From: Clostridiales bacterium
GTDB lineage: Bacteria; Bacillota; Clostridia; Lachnospirales; Lachnospiraceae
Reading direction: 5' to 3'
Length of the DNA stretch: 54,276 nucleotides
Assembly: GCA_012520655.1 (NCBI GenBank)
Contig: JAAYNW010000015.1
Coordinates: forward strand, 1-54,276
The position numbers were made by a program, and so were the translations under genes. This document shows, one piece after another, positions 9,098 through 19,850 of the stretch. A model generated the notes under the pieces. It saw only the letters and a program-made list of their open reading frames with translations. It ran no database searches and had not been told where the DNA came from. Numbering within the stretch: the first letter of the stretch is position 1; each line of letters begins with the position of its first letter.

Positions 9098-10432
9098 ATG
9101 GACATCATCAAACTGATATTTAACCTATTGCTTTCCTCCTTGGTTGTCTGCGCGTTCCTGCTTATTAAATACGCCGGCAAACGGAGAAATATGCCGGGCG
9201 CCGGATACTTTATCCTGCTGCTTCTGGCAGCCGTGTCAGTAATATTGCCTATACGGCGGAAATCAATGCATCAACGCTGCCAAGGGCATTAGTCTGGTTC
9301 TATGTCCAGCATTTTTCCCCTCCCTTACAGCATTATTTCTGGATGATGATGACCCTTAAATATTCCGAGGCTCCGAAAAGGATAGTCAAGACGGCAAAAT
9401 ATGTAGGATTGCTTCATCCGGTTTTATTTTATATTATTTTCTTCACTAATCATCTTCATCACCAGTACATTTCCTCCTACAACTTTGTAAATAACAGGCA
9501 TTTTTGGGTTATCCTTACCACAAAGGAAGCGCTATACATGGTGATGATTGTCTCCGGGACGATCATCGGGGGCATCTCCATTCTTTTTTATATATGGGGA
9601 TTGATGCGGTCTCCCAGACTTCACCGCTACGGCTATCTCATCATGATTGTAGCCTCAGTCATTCCATGGATAACGGTTTATCTGATTGCCGGCAATAAGA
9701 ACTACCTTGGAATTGACTATTTTCCCGTGGTTTCGATTCTCTCCGGTATCTTATACATGCTCGGAATATTCAGATTTAAAATCTTTAATGCCATTCCCAT
9801 TGCGACTGCTCTTGTGTTCCGCCAATCAAAGGAAGGAGTTATCATTGTTGATTTGGAGGATCAAATCATTGAAGCCAATGATTCTTTCACGAAATTATAT
9901 CCCGACCTAAAAGGCGGCTTTACCAATATGCTCTCCGTTCGTTTACGGAGAACCATACGGAACTGAAAGGAGTGTATGGGGAGACCCCGGTATTTACTTA
10001 CAGCCTGTCGGAGGAGGGAAGGGAGAAATATTACCAGGCAGAGGTACAAGGGTCATGACCGATGATAACTTTGAAATAGGCAAGGTTCTCACTATTACAG
10101 ACATCACTCTGTTTGTAGAGAAGCAGAAGAGCTTGGAAAGTATCGCTTCCACGGCCATCTATCAAGCGGAAACCAGTGAGCTTTCTTTTCTGCAGGCACA
10201 GATTAAGCCGCATTTTCTGAACAATACCCTCAGTGTCATCGGCTCCATGATTACAAGAAGCCCGCAGGAGGCAGAGGCGCTGATTGCCGAGCTGGGGGAG
10301 TACCTTGCGAACTGTTATTATTTCGACAGCACCTCCCCAATGGCTTTGCTGGAAAAGGAGTCATTAACAGGGAGGAAAACGGATTCCGGTTTGAGGTCAA
10401 GGATGATGGGGCCGGCACAGGTATCAGGGAAA
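9098..10432 (+). pseudogene. Degenerate 7TM/LytS-type sensor histidine kinase
   Basis: The gene starts at ATG 9098 behind AAGGAGTG. It codes for an N-terminal membrane sensor with about seven hydrophobic helices (to about 9800), a PAS-like linker (GVIIVDLEDQIIEANDSF), then a LytS-type kinase core with LQAQIKPHFLNNTLSVIGSM, where H is the phosphoacceptor. Frameshifts occur near 9238, near 9960 and near 10050; each time the next frame continues the same protein. After MALLEKE at about 10360 most of the kinase C-terminus is missing, but the ATP-binding fragment FEVKDDGAGTGI survives in another frame (10390-10425). It then runs directly into response-regulator sequence. The multiple lesions make this a clear pseudogene. 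Confidence 0.85.
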
Positions 10433-10438
10433 TATATG

Positions 10439-10978
10439 AACCCGCTTCAGGCGTTGGAGGAAGCTGCCGCCCTCGCTCCGCAGGTGGCTTTTATCGACAT
10501 TGAGATGCCCGAGCTGGATGGACTGACCTTCGCGGAAAGGCTGCTTTAAGTCCAACCGGAGGTCATGATTGCCTTTATCACAAGCTGGAACCAATACGCT
10601 GTACAGGCATTTGAACTGAGCGCTTTGGACTACGTGATAAAGCCCATCAAGGAGGAGCGGTTTCTGAAGCTGGCGGAGAAGATTCAAGCGGAAATTAGCC
10701 GAAAGGAACAACTTTCCTATGCGGAGCAAGTCATGGCTCTCTATGGAAAGCAAGGAGTTGAATCCGTAGTAAGGCAGCTGCCGGACATTCCGTTAACCGA
10801 GCGTGAAACGCAGGTGCTAACCTTGCTCGCACAGGGACTGACCCAACGGGAGATTGCGGAAGATTTGTATCTGCCGGTTTCCTGCATTAAAAAGCATCTG
10901 GCGAGTATTTATTCAAAACTCAGTGTAAACAACAAAATCAGCGCGGTACAAAAAGCGCGAGAAGCAGATATATTATAA
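10439..10978 (+). pseudogene. Truncated response regulator with LuxR-type HTH
   Basis: The sequence enters the receiver domain mid-way at PLQALEEAAALAPQ, followed by VAFIDIEMPELDGL, where the D after FI is the phosphoacceptor. An in-frame TAA at 10547-10549 interrupts it, after which the same frame continues as EVMIAFITSWNQYAVQAFEL, ALDYVIKPI (with the conserved K) and a GerE/LuxR helix-turn-helix LTERETQVLTLLAQGLTQRE near the C-terminus. The first 20 or so residues of the receiver were lost in the deletion that also removed the 3' part of the kinase gene. This was the partner regulator of the kinase just upstream and possibly controlled the large surface-protein gene 170 bp downstream. Confidence 0.82.
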
Positions 10979-12402
10979 AACGTATAAAACAAGAAAAAGT
11001 AGCCGTTTGGCAATTCCATTTTTCCAAAAATTCCCTTATAATTGCATATAGGAAATTTTTATGTAATAAAATTGTGTCTTATCTTGTCCGCCCGTAACTT
11101 TCCCTGCTAAAGGCCTTAGATGTGACCAAACAGTAAGAGGAGGAGAAACATGAAGCATTACAAACTATCCCGGCGACTTCTGACAATGGCGCTGTCCGTT
11201 GTCCTAATGCTTGGAATACTGCCTGTCTCGGCGGTGGCAGAGAATCTGCCCGCCGGATCAGAAGGCGAGATTATCTCATTTGAACCGCTGCCCGAAGAGA
11301 CGGCGGTACAGACGGTGGCTCCGGGCACGCCGCCGGAAGAATTAAACATGCCCGAAGCCCTGACGGCTACGGTACGCCTTGCGGCGTACACGGATAAGCC
11401 GGCAGAGGTTTCCGGCAGTGAAGCACGGCAGGAGCCGGTTCAGAACACAGAAAGCCCCCAGCCGGAGCAGGCTCCCGAAGGGGAAGCTCCCGCACCGGAG
11501 CAGGAAGCACCGGCAGACGGTCAGGAAGCTCAGACTCCCGAAGGAGAAACACCTGCAGCTAATCAGGAAGATCAGACTCCCGCACAGGAAGAAGCCGGTA
11601 CCGGGTATACGCAAGCAACCGTTTCGGTGCCGGTTAAGTGGGTATCTTCGCCGGATTATGACTGCAATACGGAGGGGGAGTATGTCTTTACCGCTGAGGC
11701 AGAGGGCTATACCCTGCGCGTGGCGCCTCCCACCATCACCGTGAAGGTACAGGAGACGGCAATCAAAGGGATGATTACCGCCTTCGAAGAGCTTACAGAG
11801 GATATTCGCTGGTAGAACACCACGGAACCGGCCTTTCCGGAAAAGCTAAGGGGCACAGTGGAGGGACAGACTGTCCGGATTCCGGTGACGTGGGAAGCGG
11901 ATCATGATTATCATGTGGATTCTCCGGCAACCGGACTGTATGTGTTTACCGCAAAGCCTGAGGAAGCTTATACCATAGCAGCAGGCATAGAAGCTCCCCG
12001 CATCACCGTATATATCCATGCTAAGCGGCTGCTTCGTATGGAAGGAGGAGGCACTTCGGCAAGTCCGTTGGAAATCACCACGGCGGCACAGCTAGCGGAG
12101 ATAGCCACATTGGTCAATGCAGGAAGGCTGGAAGGCTTTTTATTCAATGACAGCAGTGCCCGGGTATCCCTTAAGCTTATGAATGACCTTGACCTATCCG
12201 CCTATGGGAAGGGCTGGAACGAAGGCAAGGGATGGATACCCATCGGAACCAACGGAAATCCTTTTAAGGGAACCTTTGACGGTAATAATCATAAAATCAC
12301 CGGGCTTTTTATCAAGCGTGCGGAGAACTATATCGGTCTGTTCGGCTGTGTAAGTCATGGAACGGTTCAAAATCTCGGGCTTGAGCAGGTGAACATTACC
12401 TG

Positions 12403-12720
12403 TGGCAGCAATGGGATTGGCGGAGTGGCAGGCTATGTTACGAGTCAGGGAAGTGTGACAGGTTGCTACGCTACCGGTACCATAACAGGCACAGGTGATG
12501 ATGTGGGCGGAGTGGCAGGCCATGTTATGGGTCAGGGAAGTGTGACAGACAGCTACGCCATCAGCTCCGTCAGTGGTAGAAATGGGATTGGCGGAGTGGC
12601 AGGCTATGTTTATGAAGGAAGTGTGACAGGCAGCTATGCCACCGGTACCGTAACAGGCACAGGTAATGATGTGGGCGGAGTGGCAGGCCGGGTTGATAAG
12701 GGAAGTGTGAATGACTGCGC
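12403..12720 (+). repeat. GLUG repeat block 1 (within the surface-protein gene)
   Basis: Four imperfect repeats of about 75 bp coding for GGVAGxV...GSVTxxYATGTVTG. The shared DNA core is GGCGGAGTGGCAGGC followed by AGTGTGACAG. The repeats belong to the coding frame of the 11150-16420 gene and are likely to recombine. A second, homologous block lies at 13,405-13,740. Confidence 0.8.
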
Positions 12721-13404
12721 CGCGCTGAACCCCGGCATCAGCGGCAGTAGTGCTGTCGGGCGTGTGGTGGGTTATATTGCCGACAGTCTTCTTACCCAAA
12801 ACGTGGCATTTTCCGGGATGAAGGTGAAGATAAATGGTGTAGAGCAGACTTCTATTAGTGGTACTGAAACTAACCAAAACGGCGCGGGCATAGACGCTGG
12901 CGGAATCAAAGCGGACGGCACCATCGGCAATCGCTTTACCGCTCCCGTCTGGACGGTGGAAAACGGCAAGCTGCCTATTCTCGCCGCTATTCCGGCGGAT
13001 GTGCAGGATGCTGCCATACCGGCGCATCTGGCGGGGGGGAACAGTACCGAATTCCCCGGAGCAGGTACTGCTGAGGATCCTTACAGGATCAGCAGCGCCG
13101 AGCGGCTGGCAAGGCTGGCGGAGCTGGTGAATGCAGGCAATCCGGATTACAATGATAAATATTATCTGCTCACCAATAATTTAGACCTTTCCGATTATGA
13201 TGACAAAGTTAACGGCGGCAAGGGCTGGGTGCCTATCGGAATCAATTCAAATCTCTTTAAGGGCACCTTTGACGGTAATAATCATAAGATCACCGGGCTT
13301 TTTATCAAGTGCACGGAGAACTATATCGGTCTGTTCGGCTCTGTAAAAGGCGGGACGGTGAAAAACCTTGGACTTGAACAGGTAAATATTACCGGAGGGT
13401 CTGA

Positions 13405-13740
13405 AGTGGGAGGTGTGGCAGGCTATGTTTATAATGGAAGTGTAACAGGCTGTTATGTCACAGGCACCGTAACGGGTACAGGCTATTTGGTGGGAGGTGT
13501 GGTCGGCTTTGCTACTCATAACGTGACAGACAGCTATGCCACCGGTCCGGTCAGTGGCATCAGTAATGTGGGAGGCGTGGCAGGGTATGCTGTTGACGTG
13601 ACAGACAGCTATGCCACCGGTCCGGTCAGTGGCATCAATAGTGTGGGAGGCGTGGCAGGGTTTGCTGTTGACGTGACAGGCAGCTATGCTACCGGTCCGG
13701 TCAGTGGCACCAGCGAAGTGGGAGGCGTGGTGGGCCGGCT
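13405..13740 (+). repeat. GLUG repeat block 2 (within the surface-protein gene)
   Basis: Five GLUG units; three consecutive ones (about 13,525-13,730) are nearly identical at the DNA level, sharing AGCTATGCCACCGGTCCGGT and GTGGGAGGCGTGG. Together with the flanking PIG..S/NxFKGTFDGNNHKITGLF and NVAFSGMKVK stretches, present also around block 1, this shows that a module of about 950 bp was duplicated in tandem. Confidence 0.8.
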
Positions 13741-16450
13741 TAACGGTAAAGTGACTGACTGTGCCGCGCTGAACCCCGGCATCAGCGGCAACAGTGCTGT
13801 GGGGCGTGTAGCAGGTAAGGTTTTCAGCGGTACACTCGAACGAAACGTGGCATTTTCCGGTATGAAGGTGAAGGTAAATAATACAGACCAACCCATTAAG
13901 GATGGGGCGGAAGATAACCTGAACGGTAAGGGAATAGACGCTACCACAATCAAGGCGGATGGTACCATCGATGGGCACTTTTCCGTTCCCCTCTGGGTAG
14001 TAGAAAATGGCAGGCTACCTATCCTTTCAAATGTAGGCGGCCCCCAGTCCGGCGCCTGTGGCGTGTATCTGACGGTACGTGATATTATGGGAGCAGCGGT
14101 GGCCCCGGATAATGCTACCTATACCTACACCGGTCATTCTGTCACCCCCGCCTTAACCGTTACATTTGATGGCCAAACGCTTTCTGAGGGGGAAGATTAT
14201 CAGGTTTCTGTAGCAGATGACAGTCCCAGCGACGGAATCAAAGTGGGAATCGTAAAGCTGAAGGTAACCGGCATAGGTAACTTCGGGGGAACGAAGACGG
14301 ACGTGGAATATCAGATCACAAAGGCAGACGGTCCGGAGGCTCCGGCCAGCGTGACCGGTTCCTATACCGGCAACGGCTCGACCTTTACCTATACGGTAGA
14401 TTCTATTACCGGTGGGGAGTACAAGATGGATGAGGGCCACTGGCAGGCGGACAACAGGTTTACAGGCATTGCCCCGGGAACCACCCACACCTTCTATGCC
14501 CGTATTACAGAAACCTCCACCCATAAGGCAGGAAAAGAGGGCGATACAGGTCCGGTTACCTTTCAGCAGCTGGCTGACCGTTCGGCGCCTCCGATAAACT
14601 ACACCATAAGCGAAGGAGGTTTTCCAAAGACCGTGACCATCGGAGAGGTGACAGGAGCGGAATATAAATTTAACGAGGGCACCTATGGAACTACCCGCAC
14701 CTATATCTCCAACAGGGAGGAGAAGGTAACCCTGTATATCCGGCTGAAGGAGACAGCGACGCATAAGGCTTCCGAAGCCTCCCGGATCACCATCGATACA
14801 GCCACCAGGAAGCAGAGCCCGCCGCCGGCCTTCACCCTGTCCTATGAAAGTGTGAACGACACCGGCTATACGGTGACCATTCCTCCGACAGAGGGAGCGG
14901 AGTACAGCTTTGACGGCAGTAACTGGAGCATAACAAATACCAAAGCCGGCTGCCAGCCCGGTGATCGCATCACAGGCTATAAGCGCATGGCGGAAAAGCC
15001 GGGCTATAATGCCGGTGCGGCCACCAGCGCCAGCGTAACCCTGCCTCCGTTCCCGGCGAAAGAGCCTACGGCTTCACAAAACGGCGGCGGAGGGAATCAG
15101 GGACGCAGTAGAGGCTCCTCTTCGGGCACAGGAACGACAGTTGCACCAGCTTCCGGGAAGCAGTCAGCTCAGCCGGTAGTGGCAGCAATCACAGTTACGG
15201 CAGCCCCGGGGACAAAGGGCAGGGCAGATGCGGCGATTCCGGAACAGGCCATTGCCGATGCCATCGCTAAGGCACAGGCCGATGCAAGAGCCCGTGGGAA
15301 AGGGGCAGACGGTATCGGCATCTCGGTCACGCTTAATAACCCGGCAGACACGAAAACCTTAAGTCTCATATTGACACAGCCTGTGCTGAAGCGGCTTGTC
15401 GACAGCAAGGTAAAGTGGCTTGAGATAAACGGGCAGCTTCTGACCCTGCAGTTTGACCGGGCGGCGCTGCAGGAGCTTAGGAAGCAGAGCACCGGGGATG
15501 TGATTATCACGGTGCAGCCGGTAAGAGTAAGAGGCGTCCGCAGTACCTATGCCATCACCATCCGTACCGTGAAGGAGGGGAAGAGTGTGAACATCACCTC
15601 CTTAGGAAAGGGAAGAGCGCTGGTGTCCATTCTTTATACACCGGGCAGGAACGAAGCGGCAGGGGGACTGTATGGGGTCTATGTGGATGCAGAGGGCAAT
15701 GCAGTCCGCATTGCGGATTCCGTTTATGATGCCAACCGTGGCTGTGTTATTTTTACTACCGGCCACTTCTCGGTATACGGTGTGGGCTATACGGCTCCGA
15801 CCAAGAAGTATAAAGATATTTCTACCCATTGGTCGAAGGAAGCCATTGACTATGTGACAGGGCGGGGACTGCTTACGGGCATCTCGGAGACGTCCTTCGC
15901 ACCGGACGCCGCCATGACCAGAGGAATGCTTGTAACGGCACTGGGCAGACTGGCAGGGGTGGATACCGAAGCATACAAAGCGGGCATCCTGCAGGGCACC
16001 GGCAGCGGGCAGTTTGCCCCTGACCAGGCTGTCACCCGTGAGGAGGCAGCGGCAATCTTCGTGAATTACGCCAAGGCTGCCGGCTACACTCTGCCTGTGA
16101 CCCGCGAGGCAGTTTCCTATGCGGATGCCTCCGACATCGGCAGCGCTTATAGGACGGCAGTCATGCCCCTGCAGAGGGCGGGTGTGGTCATGGGAGAGAA
16201 GAGCAACCGTTTCAACCCTAAGGCGGAAGCTACCCGTGCAGAGGTCTCGGCCATGCTGTACCGCTATATTAAGCTGACCATCACCCCGGCCACTGCCTGT
16301 GGCTGGAGCCGTGATGACGACGGACAGTGGTATTACTTCTATGATGATGGTACCTTGGCCAGAAGCACGAAGGTGGGCGGCTATGAGGTAGATGAAAACG
16401 GCGTAAGAAAAACAAAGTAGATACGGAAAGATAAAAACATGAAATCATAA

Positions 16451-16488
16451 AAAAAGCGAGCTGTACCTCAGCCCAAGGGGGTACAGCT
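16451..16488 (-). terminator. Intrinsic terminator between convergent genes
   Basis: AGCTGTACC (16459-16467) pairs perfectly with GGTACAGCT (16480-16488). On the minus strand the stem is followed by CGCTTTTTTT, a strong terminator for the DUF4183/DUF11 gene. On the plus strand the trailing sequence is only weakly T-rich, though it may also stop the surface-protein transcript. Confidence 0.75.
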
Positions 16489-16562
16489 TGATTATTTAAG
16501 TTGTCGATGCAGGACAATTTGTTTAGTTCTAAACTGCATATTTTATTAATTCTATATATTAT

Positions 16563-19202
16563 TCATACATAGAGAGAAACGAATTTTACAAGAATCGGAG
16601 ATTCTTCCATAGGCTCGTTGGAGACTGTTAATGTAAGGCTTCCCTTCTCGATAGTGTAATTAGCTCTTGGCTGAAGGACTCCATTCACAAAGAGATTGTA
16701 ATAAGAAGTTTGATTCGGATCCGGAATCCCCCTGTCTCCATACACGATTATTTCGTCTGCATCGGTATAAATTTTTCCTCCGTTTGACACGGCATTGTAC
16801 TGATAAGTTTTTGCTTTGATCAGTCGGCTTTTTTTGTCTTTGATTACTAAATATTCAAGAATAATGGGTACATCTTCTTTCGGTGGTTCTGTTATAGTTA
16901 GGGTGAGGAGACCCGGTTTGACAGAATAATTAGCTTCCGGCTGTAATACTCCGTTAATATAGAGGTTAAGGAGGGATACTTTATTCGGATCAGGTATACC
17001 GTAGTTTCCGTATATCAGTAATTCATCTTTATTCGTATATGCTTTTTTAATTCCGTTTGAAACGGTATTATATTGATAGTCGGATACATCAAGAAGCTTA
17101 CAATTTCTCTTATGGAAAGAGCCGGTAATTTCTGCCGATAATACAACTGCACTCTTGGAATTTAATGTCCCGATATCCCAAGTTATTATTTTATTTTTCT
17201 TAGATACCATTCCCTTGGTAAAGCTTATGGGCTTAAAACGAACCAGCTCATCTAAAATCAAGGTATCGGTCATGACCACATTACTAACCGGACCATGTCC
17301 GTGATTGGATATTCTTAACTCAACTCTCCAGGTATTTACTTCATTTGCATTAACTTCCAGAGGTCCTGATACAATATACTTCTCAACCATTAAACTGCCG
17401 AATAAATCAGGACAATTAATATTCTCATGACTACCGATTGACCTGTCGCGAACAGATAATAAATTTTGCGGCAGAAAGAAATCGTGACGATTCTTCAGCA
17501 GGAAAATGCTATATACGGGGTTAATAAGCATAAATGCATACATTAAAAAATACAGTTCCGATTTGGACGACGCTGCGCGCTCACGTCGGGAAATGACTTT
17601 GATAGGATATCCTGAAGCTATATCGGATATGATACATGAAGTCGAATTCGAGACGCCGGCAATAGCTCTGCACAGTGAGCGGCATCCTGTGGTATTGAAT
17701 AATCCGTCGACTTCAATAATGACAGTCAAAGTTTCACAGGGCAAAAGCTCTTTTATCTTCCATATAACGGAGTTATCAGAGACCAATATTTTACCTGATT
17801 TAATAGATTTAACTATTATATCTTCACATTCATCCAAAAGAATATAGTCTATGACGACGAGATCTCTCATAACTTCATTGTCTGTGTTAGTAATATTGAG
17901 AGAAAAAGTCCACTTATTAGAATATCCGGAGAATGTATTCATAGTTCTATTAAAGACATAGGTTTGTAGCAGCAATTTTTGTTTTGCCGCATTCATCTCC
18001 GGAAAAACCGCAATTTCAAAATCCTGAGAAGGGTTGGAAAAAATTCTTTGAGAATTCATACATCCTACGCCCGAGGCAATACCAAGAGTCTTTAGTCCGT
18101 GCAGGAAGAAACAACCTGTGATATCTGCGACGAGGACAGCGGCATCCGATTCTCTTAATACATCGATTTTCCAAAGAAGTTCATGGCCTGATATAACCGC
18201 TTTTCCATTAGATACACTGATGATTTTTATACATTTGATACAATTAATGAACAAGACATCTCTAATCAGGATATCAGATACAGTATTATCGCTGAGATTG
18301 GATATTTTTATTTCAACCCTCCATGTATCTACTGTATTAACATTTACTTTTAAGGGGCCTGAGGTAATGGTTTGGACAAGCTCCAGGCCTTGACATACAT
18401 CGATAGGGTTTGTGCAAATAATATCAGTGCTTACAGAACCTAATACGGTACTTCCGGATGCCATGCTTCTGCCAATATAACGAGTGCCCTCCGCTTGAAA
18501 GAAGCCCGCTACTCCAAAACAGGCAATAGCAGATTCGCATGGAGCGAGAGCATCGATTTCCCAGGTAATTACCCCATCCTTTATCAATACACTTCCGCAG
18601 GAGACGGAAGTATTTTCAATGTTAGTGATTATATCCAATAGAATCGTATCTGTTATAACAATGTTTGTAATGGGTATATGGGTTATATTACTGATCGTTA
18701 GAGCGAATTCCCAAGTTCCCTTACAACCTGAAGGAATACATGCAGGTCCACGCAAAAAAGTACTTTCCAAATGAAGACAATTGCTTATGTTATCCCGTAC
18801 ACAAATGCTTATATCTGTTACGGGGCCTCCGGAAATTACTCCTGAAGGAAGGACGCCTTCAACTAGAGCAGAATTAAGTTCTGCTGAGCACGCACTTTTA
18901 TCTTCAAGAGTAATGAAGGAAATAATAATGGTAGAACCCTTTATAGGAACGTCTTCTGTTTTAAGGAAGAGAAGCCCTTTGTGGATCTCATAATTAACCT
19001 TTGGCTGCAGTACTCCGTTAATAAATAGGTTGAAAAAAGAGACCTCATTAGGATCAAGGATGCCTCTATCACCATATTCGGTTAATTCGTCATCATTCGT
19101 ATATATTTTTTTATGTCCATCAGACAAAGCATTATATTGATAGACATCGGCATTTAATAGCGTCTTTTTCTGATTTGAAGAAAGCGCGTTGTCTCCAGAC
19201 AT
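16563..19202 (-). CDS. DUF4183 / DUF11-repeat protein, probable spore-surface protein
   Basis: An 879-residue protein without signal peptide. A DUF4183 domain (about residues 17-100: [39 protein letters not shown]) opens it. Then come at least four DUF11-like beta repeats, each with a [12 protein letters not shown]-type strand, ITDTILLD and a ITWEIDAL...CESA pattern (about 150-700). Two more DUF4183 domains close it (about 705-879). DUF4183 is known from exosporium or spore-associated proteins of Bacillus and Clostridium; DUF11 repeats are common in surface proteins. The start at 19202 (MSGDNALSS) is chosen for GGAGTG upstream; 30 more codons are open upstream without a ribosome binding site. 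A short DUF4183 gene lies just upstream. Spore location is inferred from family. Confidence 0.8.
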   Translation of the reverse strand: MSGDNALSSNQKKTLLNADVYQYNALSDGHKKIYTNDDELTEYGDRGILDPNEVSFFNLFINGVLQPKVNYEIHKGLLFLKTEDVPIKGSTIIISFITLEDKSACSAELNSALVEGVLPSGVISGGPVTDISICVRDNISNCLHLESTFLRGPACIPSGCKGTWEFALTISNITHIPITNIVITDTILLDIITNIENTSVSCGSVLIKDGVITWEIDALAPCESAIACFGVAGFFQAEGTRYIGRSMASGSTVLGSVSTDIICTNPIDVCQGLELVQTITSGPLKVNVNTVDTWRVEIKISNLSDNTVSDILIRDVLFINCIKCIKIISVSNGKAVISGHELLWKIDVLRESDAAVLVADITGCFFLHGLKTLGIASGVGCMNSQRIFSNPSQDFEIAVFPEMNAAKQKLLLQTYVFNRTMNTFSGYSNKWTFSLNITNTDNEVMRDLVVIDYILLDECEDIIVKSIKSGKILVSDNSVIWKIKELLPCETLTVIIEVDGLFNTTGCRSLCRAIAGVSNSTSCIISDIASGYPIKVISRRERAASSKSELYFLMYAFMLINPVYSIFLLKNRHDFFLPQNLLSVRDRSIGSHENINCPDLFGSLMVEKYIVSGPLEVNANEVNTWRVELRISNHGHGPVSNVVMTDTLILDELVRFKPISFTKGMVSKKNKIITWDIGTLNSKSAVVLSAEITGSFHKRNCKLLDVSDYQYNTVSNGIKKAYTNKDELLIYGNYGIPDPNKVSLLNLYINGVLQPEANYSVKPGLLTLTITEPPKEDVPIILEYLVIKDKKSRLIKAKTYQYNAVSNGGKIYTDADEIIVYGDRGIPDPNQTSYYNLFVNGVLQPRANYTIEKGSLTLTVSNEPMEESPILVKFVSLYV

Positions 19203-19269
19203 AGTAATCACTCCAAAATAAATACACATTTTATTATCTTCATTGCATAAAAGGTAAGCTATAGATAAC

Positions 19270-19297
19270 TTGGGATGTGCAATGATACACATCCCAA
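19270..19297 (-). terminator. Hairpin between the two DUF4183 genes
   Basis: TTGGGATGTG (19270-19279) pairs with CACATCCCAA (19288-19297), a perfect 10-bp stem. On the minus strand it lies directly behind the 126-residue DUF4183 gene, but the following T tract is weak. It may attenuate readthrough into the large gene, or stabilise the short upstream message. Confidence 0.5.
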
Positions 19298-19305
19298 ATT
19301 TATTA

Positions 19306-19686
19306 TTAAGTTGTTATCGTAGTGGTAGAATCGGAGATTGGAGCAAAGTTAGTTACAATTAGAGTAATGGGAACTCCCACAGGTACTGTTGCTGTATCAT
19401 TAACAACAACCTGGGAACCATCTACATTAACGGTATACAAACCGGATTGCTGCAATACACCATTTATATACAGCAAATAATATCCATTGTCTGTAGTAGC
19501 AGTCGTCAGATTACCGGTCATGACATCGCCGTTATCATCTATAAATTTTGTTGCCGGAATAGTAAGAACGTCGCCTGTCCTATCATCGTCACTTAATAGA
19601 TAGAAGTATCTTTCGATTTCAGGATTTACTTCAACATCAGTTGTAGTAGCAGCATCGATTGCAAGCTTAAATAATTGTGTAGCCAT
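19306..19686 (-). CDS. DUF4183 domain protein, probable spore-surface component
   Basis: A 126-residue protein made almost entirely of one DUF4183 domain: [20 protein letters not shown], then [20 protein letters not shown] and a closing beta strand [22 protein letters not shown] matches the INGVLQP core of the three domains in the larger neighbour. It has no signal peptide and is Thr/Ser/Asp-rich, as exosporium-type proteins of this family often are. The start at 19686 has GAAAGGAGAG upstream. It is the first gene of a leftward pair. The family is well supported; a structural role in the outer spore layer follows from family knowledge. Confidence 0.8.
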   Translation of the reverse strand: MATQLFKLAIDAATTTDVEVNPEIERYFYLLSDDDRTGDVLTIPATKFIDDNGDVMTGNLTTATTDNGYYLLYINGVLQQSGLYTVNVDGSQVVVNDTATVPVGVPITLIVTNFAPISDSTTTITT

Positions 19687-19810
19687 TATCTGCTCTCCTT
19701 TCTATTTCCTTCGTAAAATTATTTACACTTTAATATATTCCGTAAAGCGACAAATTGTTACATAAATCGACGAATATAATAATAAATATTTTCGTAATAA
19801 AAGTGCCTCA

Positions 19811-19850
19811 AATAAAAAAGCTATGTGTACCCGGTGAGGGGTCACATAGC
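19811..19850 (-). terminator. Intrinsic terminator overlapping the stop of the PocR-type regulator
   Basis: On the minus strand GCTATGTG (19843-19850) pairs with CACATAGC (19820-19827) and is followed by TTTTTTATTT. The regulator stop codon (19842-19844) lies inside the hairpin, an economical arrangement. Confidence 0.85.

Larger units (their letters stand above)
11150..16420 (+). pseudogene. Secreted GLUG-repeat/SLH surface protein with in-frame amber codon
   Basis: A 1756-codon gene starting behind AGAGGAGGAG. Order of parts: signal peptide (residues 1-31), Pro/Glu/Gln-rich linker, two Ig-like segments sharing a VPVKW/IPVTW...YVFTA pattern, two copies of a long GLUG-motif module (nine GLUG units in all), three or more Ig/FN3-like domains, a Gly/Ser linker, a doublet domain, SLH repeats (about 15,810-16,290) that would bind the cell-wall polymer, and a choline-binding-like WYYFYDDGT tail. 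A TAG at 11813-11815 cuts the frame after IRW; the next codons continue the second Ig-like segment without a shift, so one CAG-to-TAG change explains it. GTG 11858, behind AAGGGG, could restart translation but without a signal peptide. Higher GC than the flanks suggests transfer. Confidence 0.8.

Noticed and set aside
13525-13730. CRISPR-like regularly spaced repeats
   Set aside because: The repeats lie in the reading frame of GLUG units, have no unique spacers and no cas genes are nearby.
12194-14764. Three long minus-strand frames (277, 243 and 203 codons) inside the surface-protein gene
   Set aside because: They are open because the coding strand is repetitive and GC-rich; their repeats mirror the GLUG repeats and they have no starts with ribosome binding sites.
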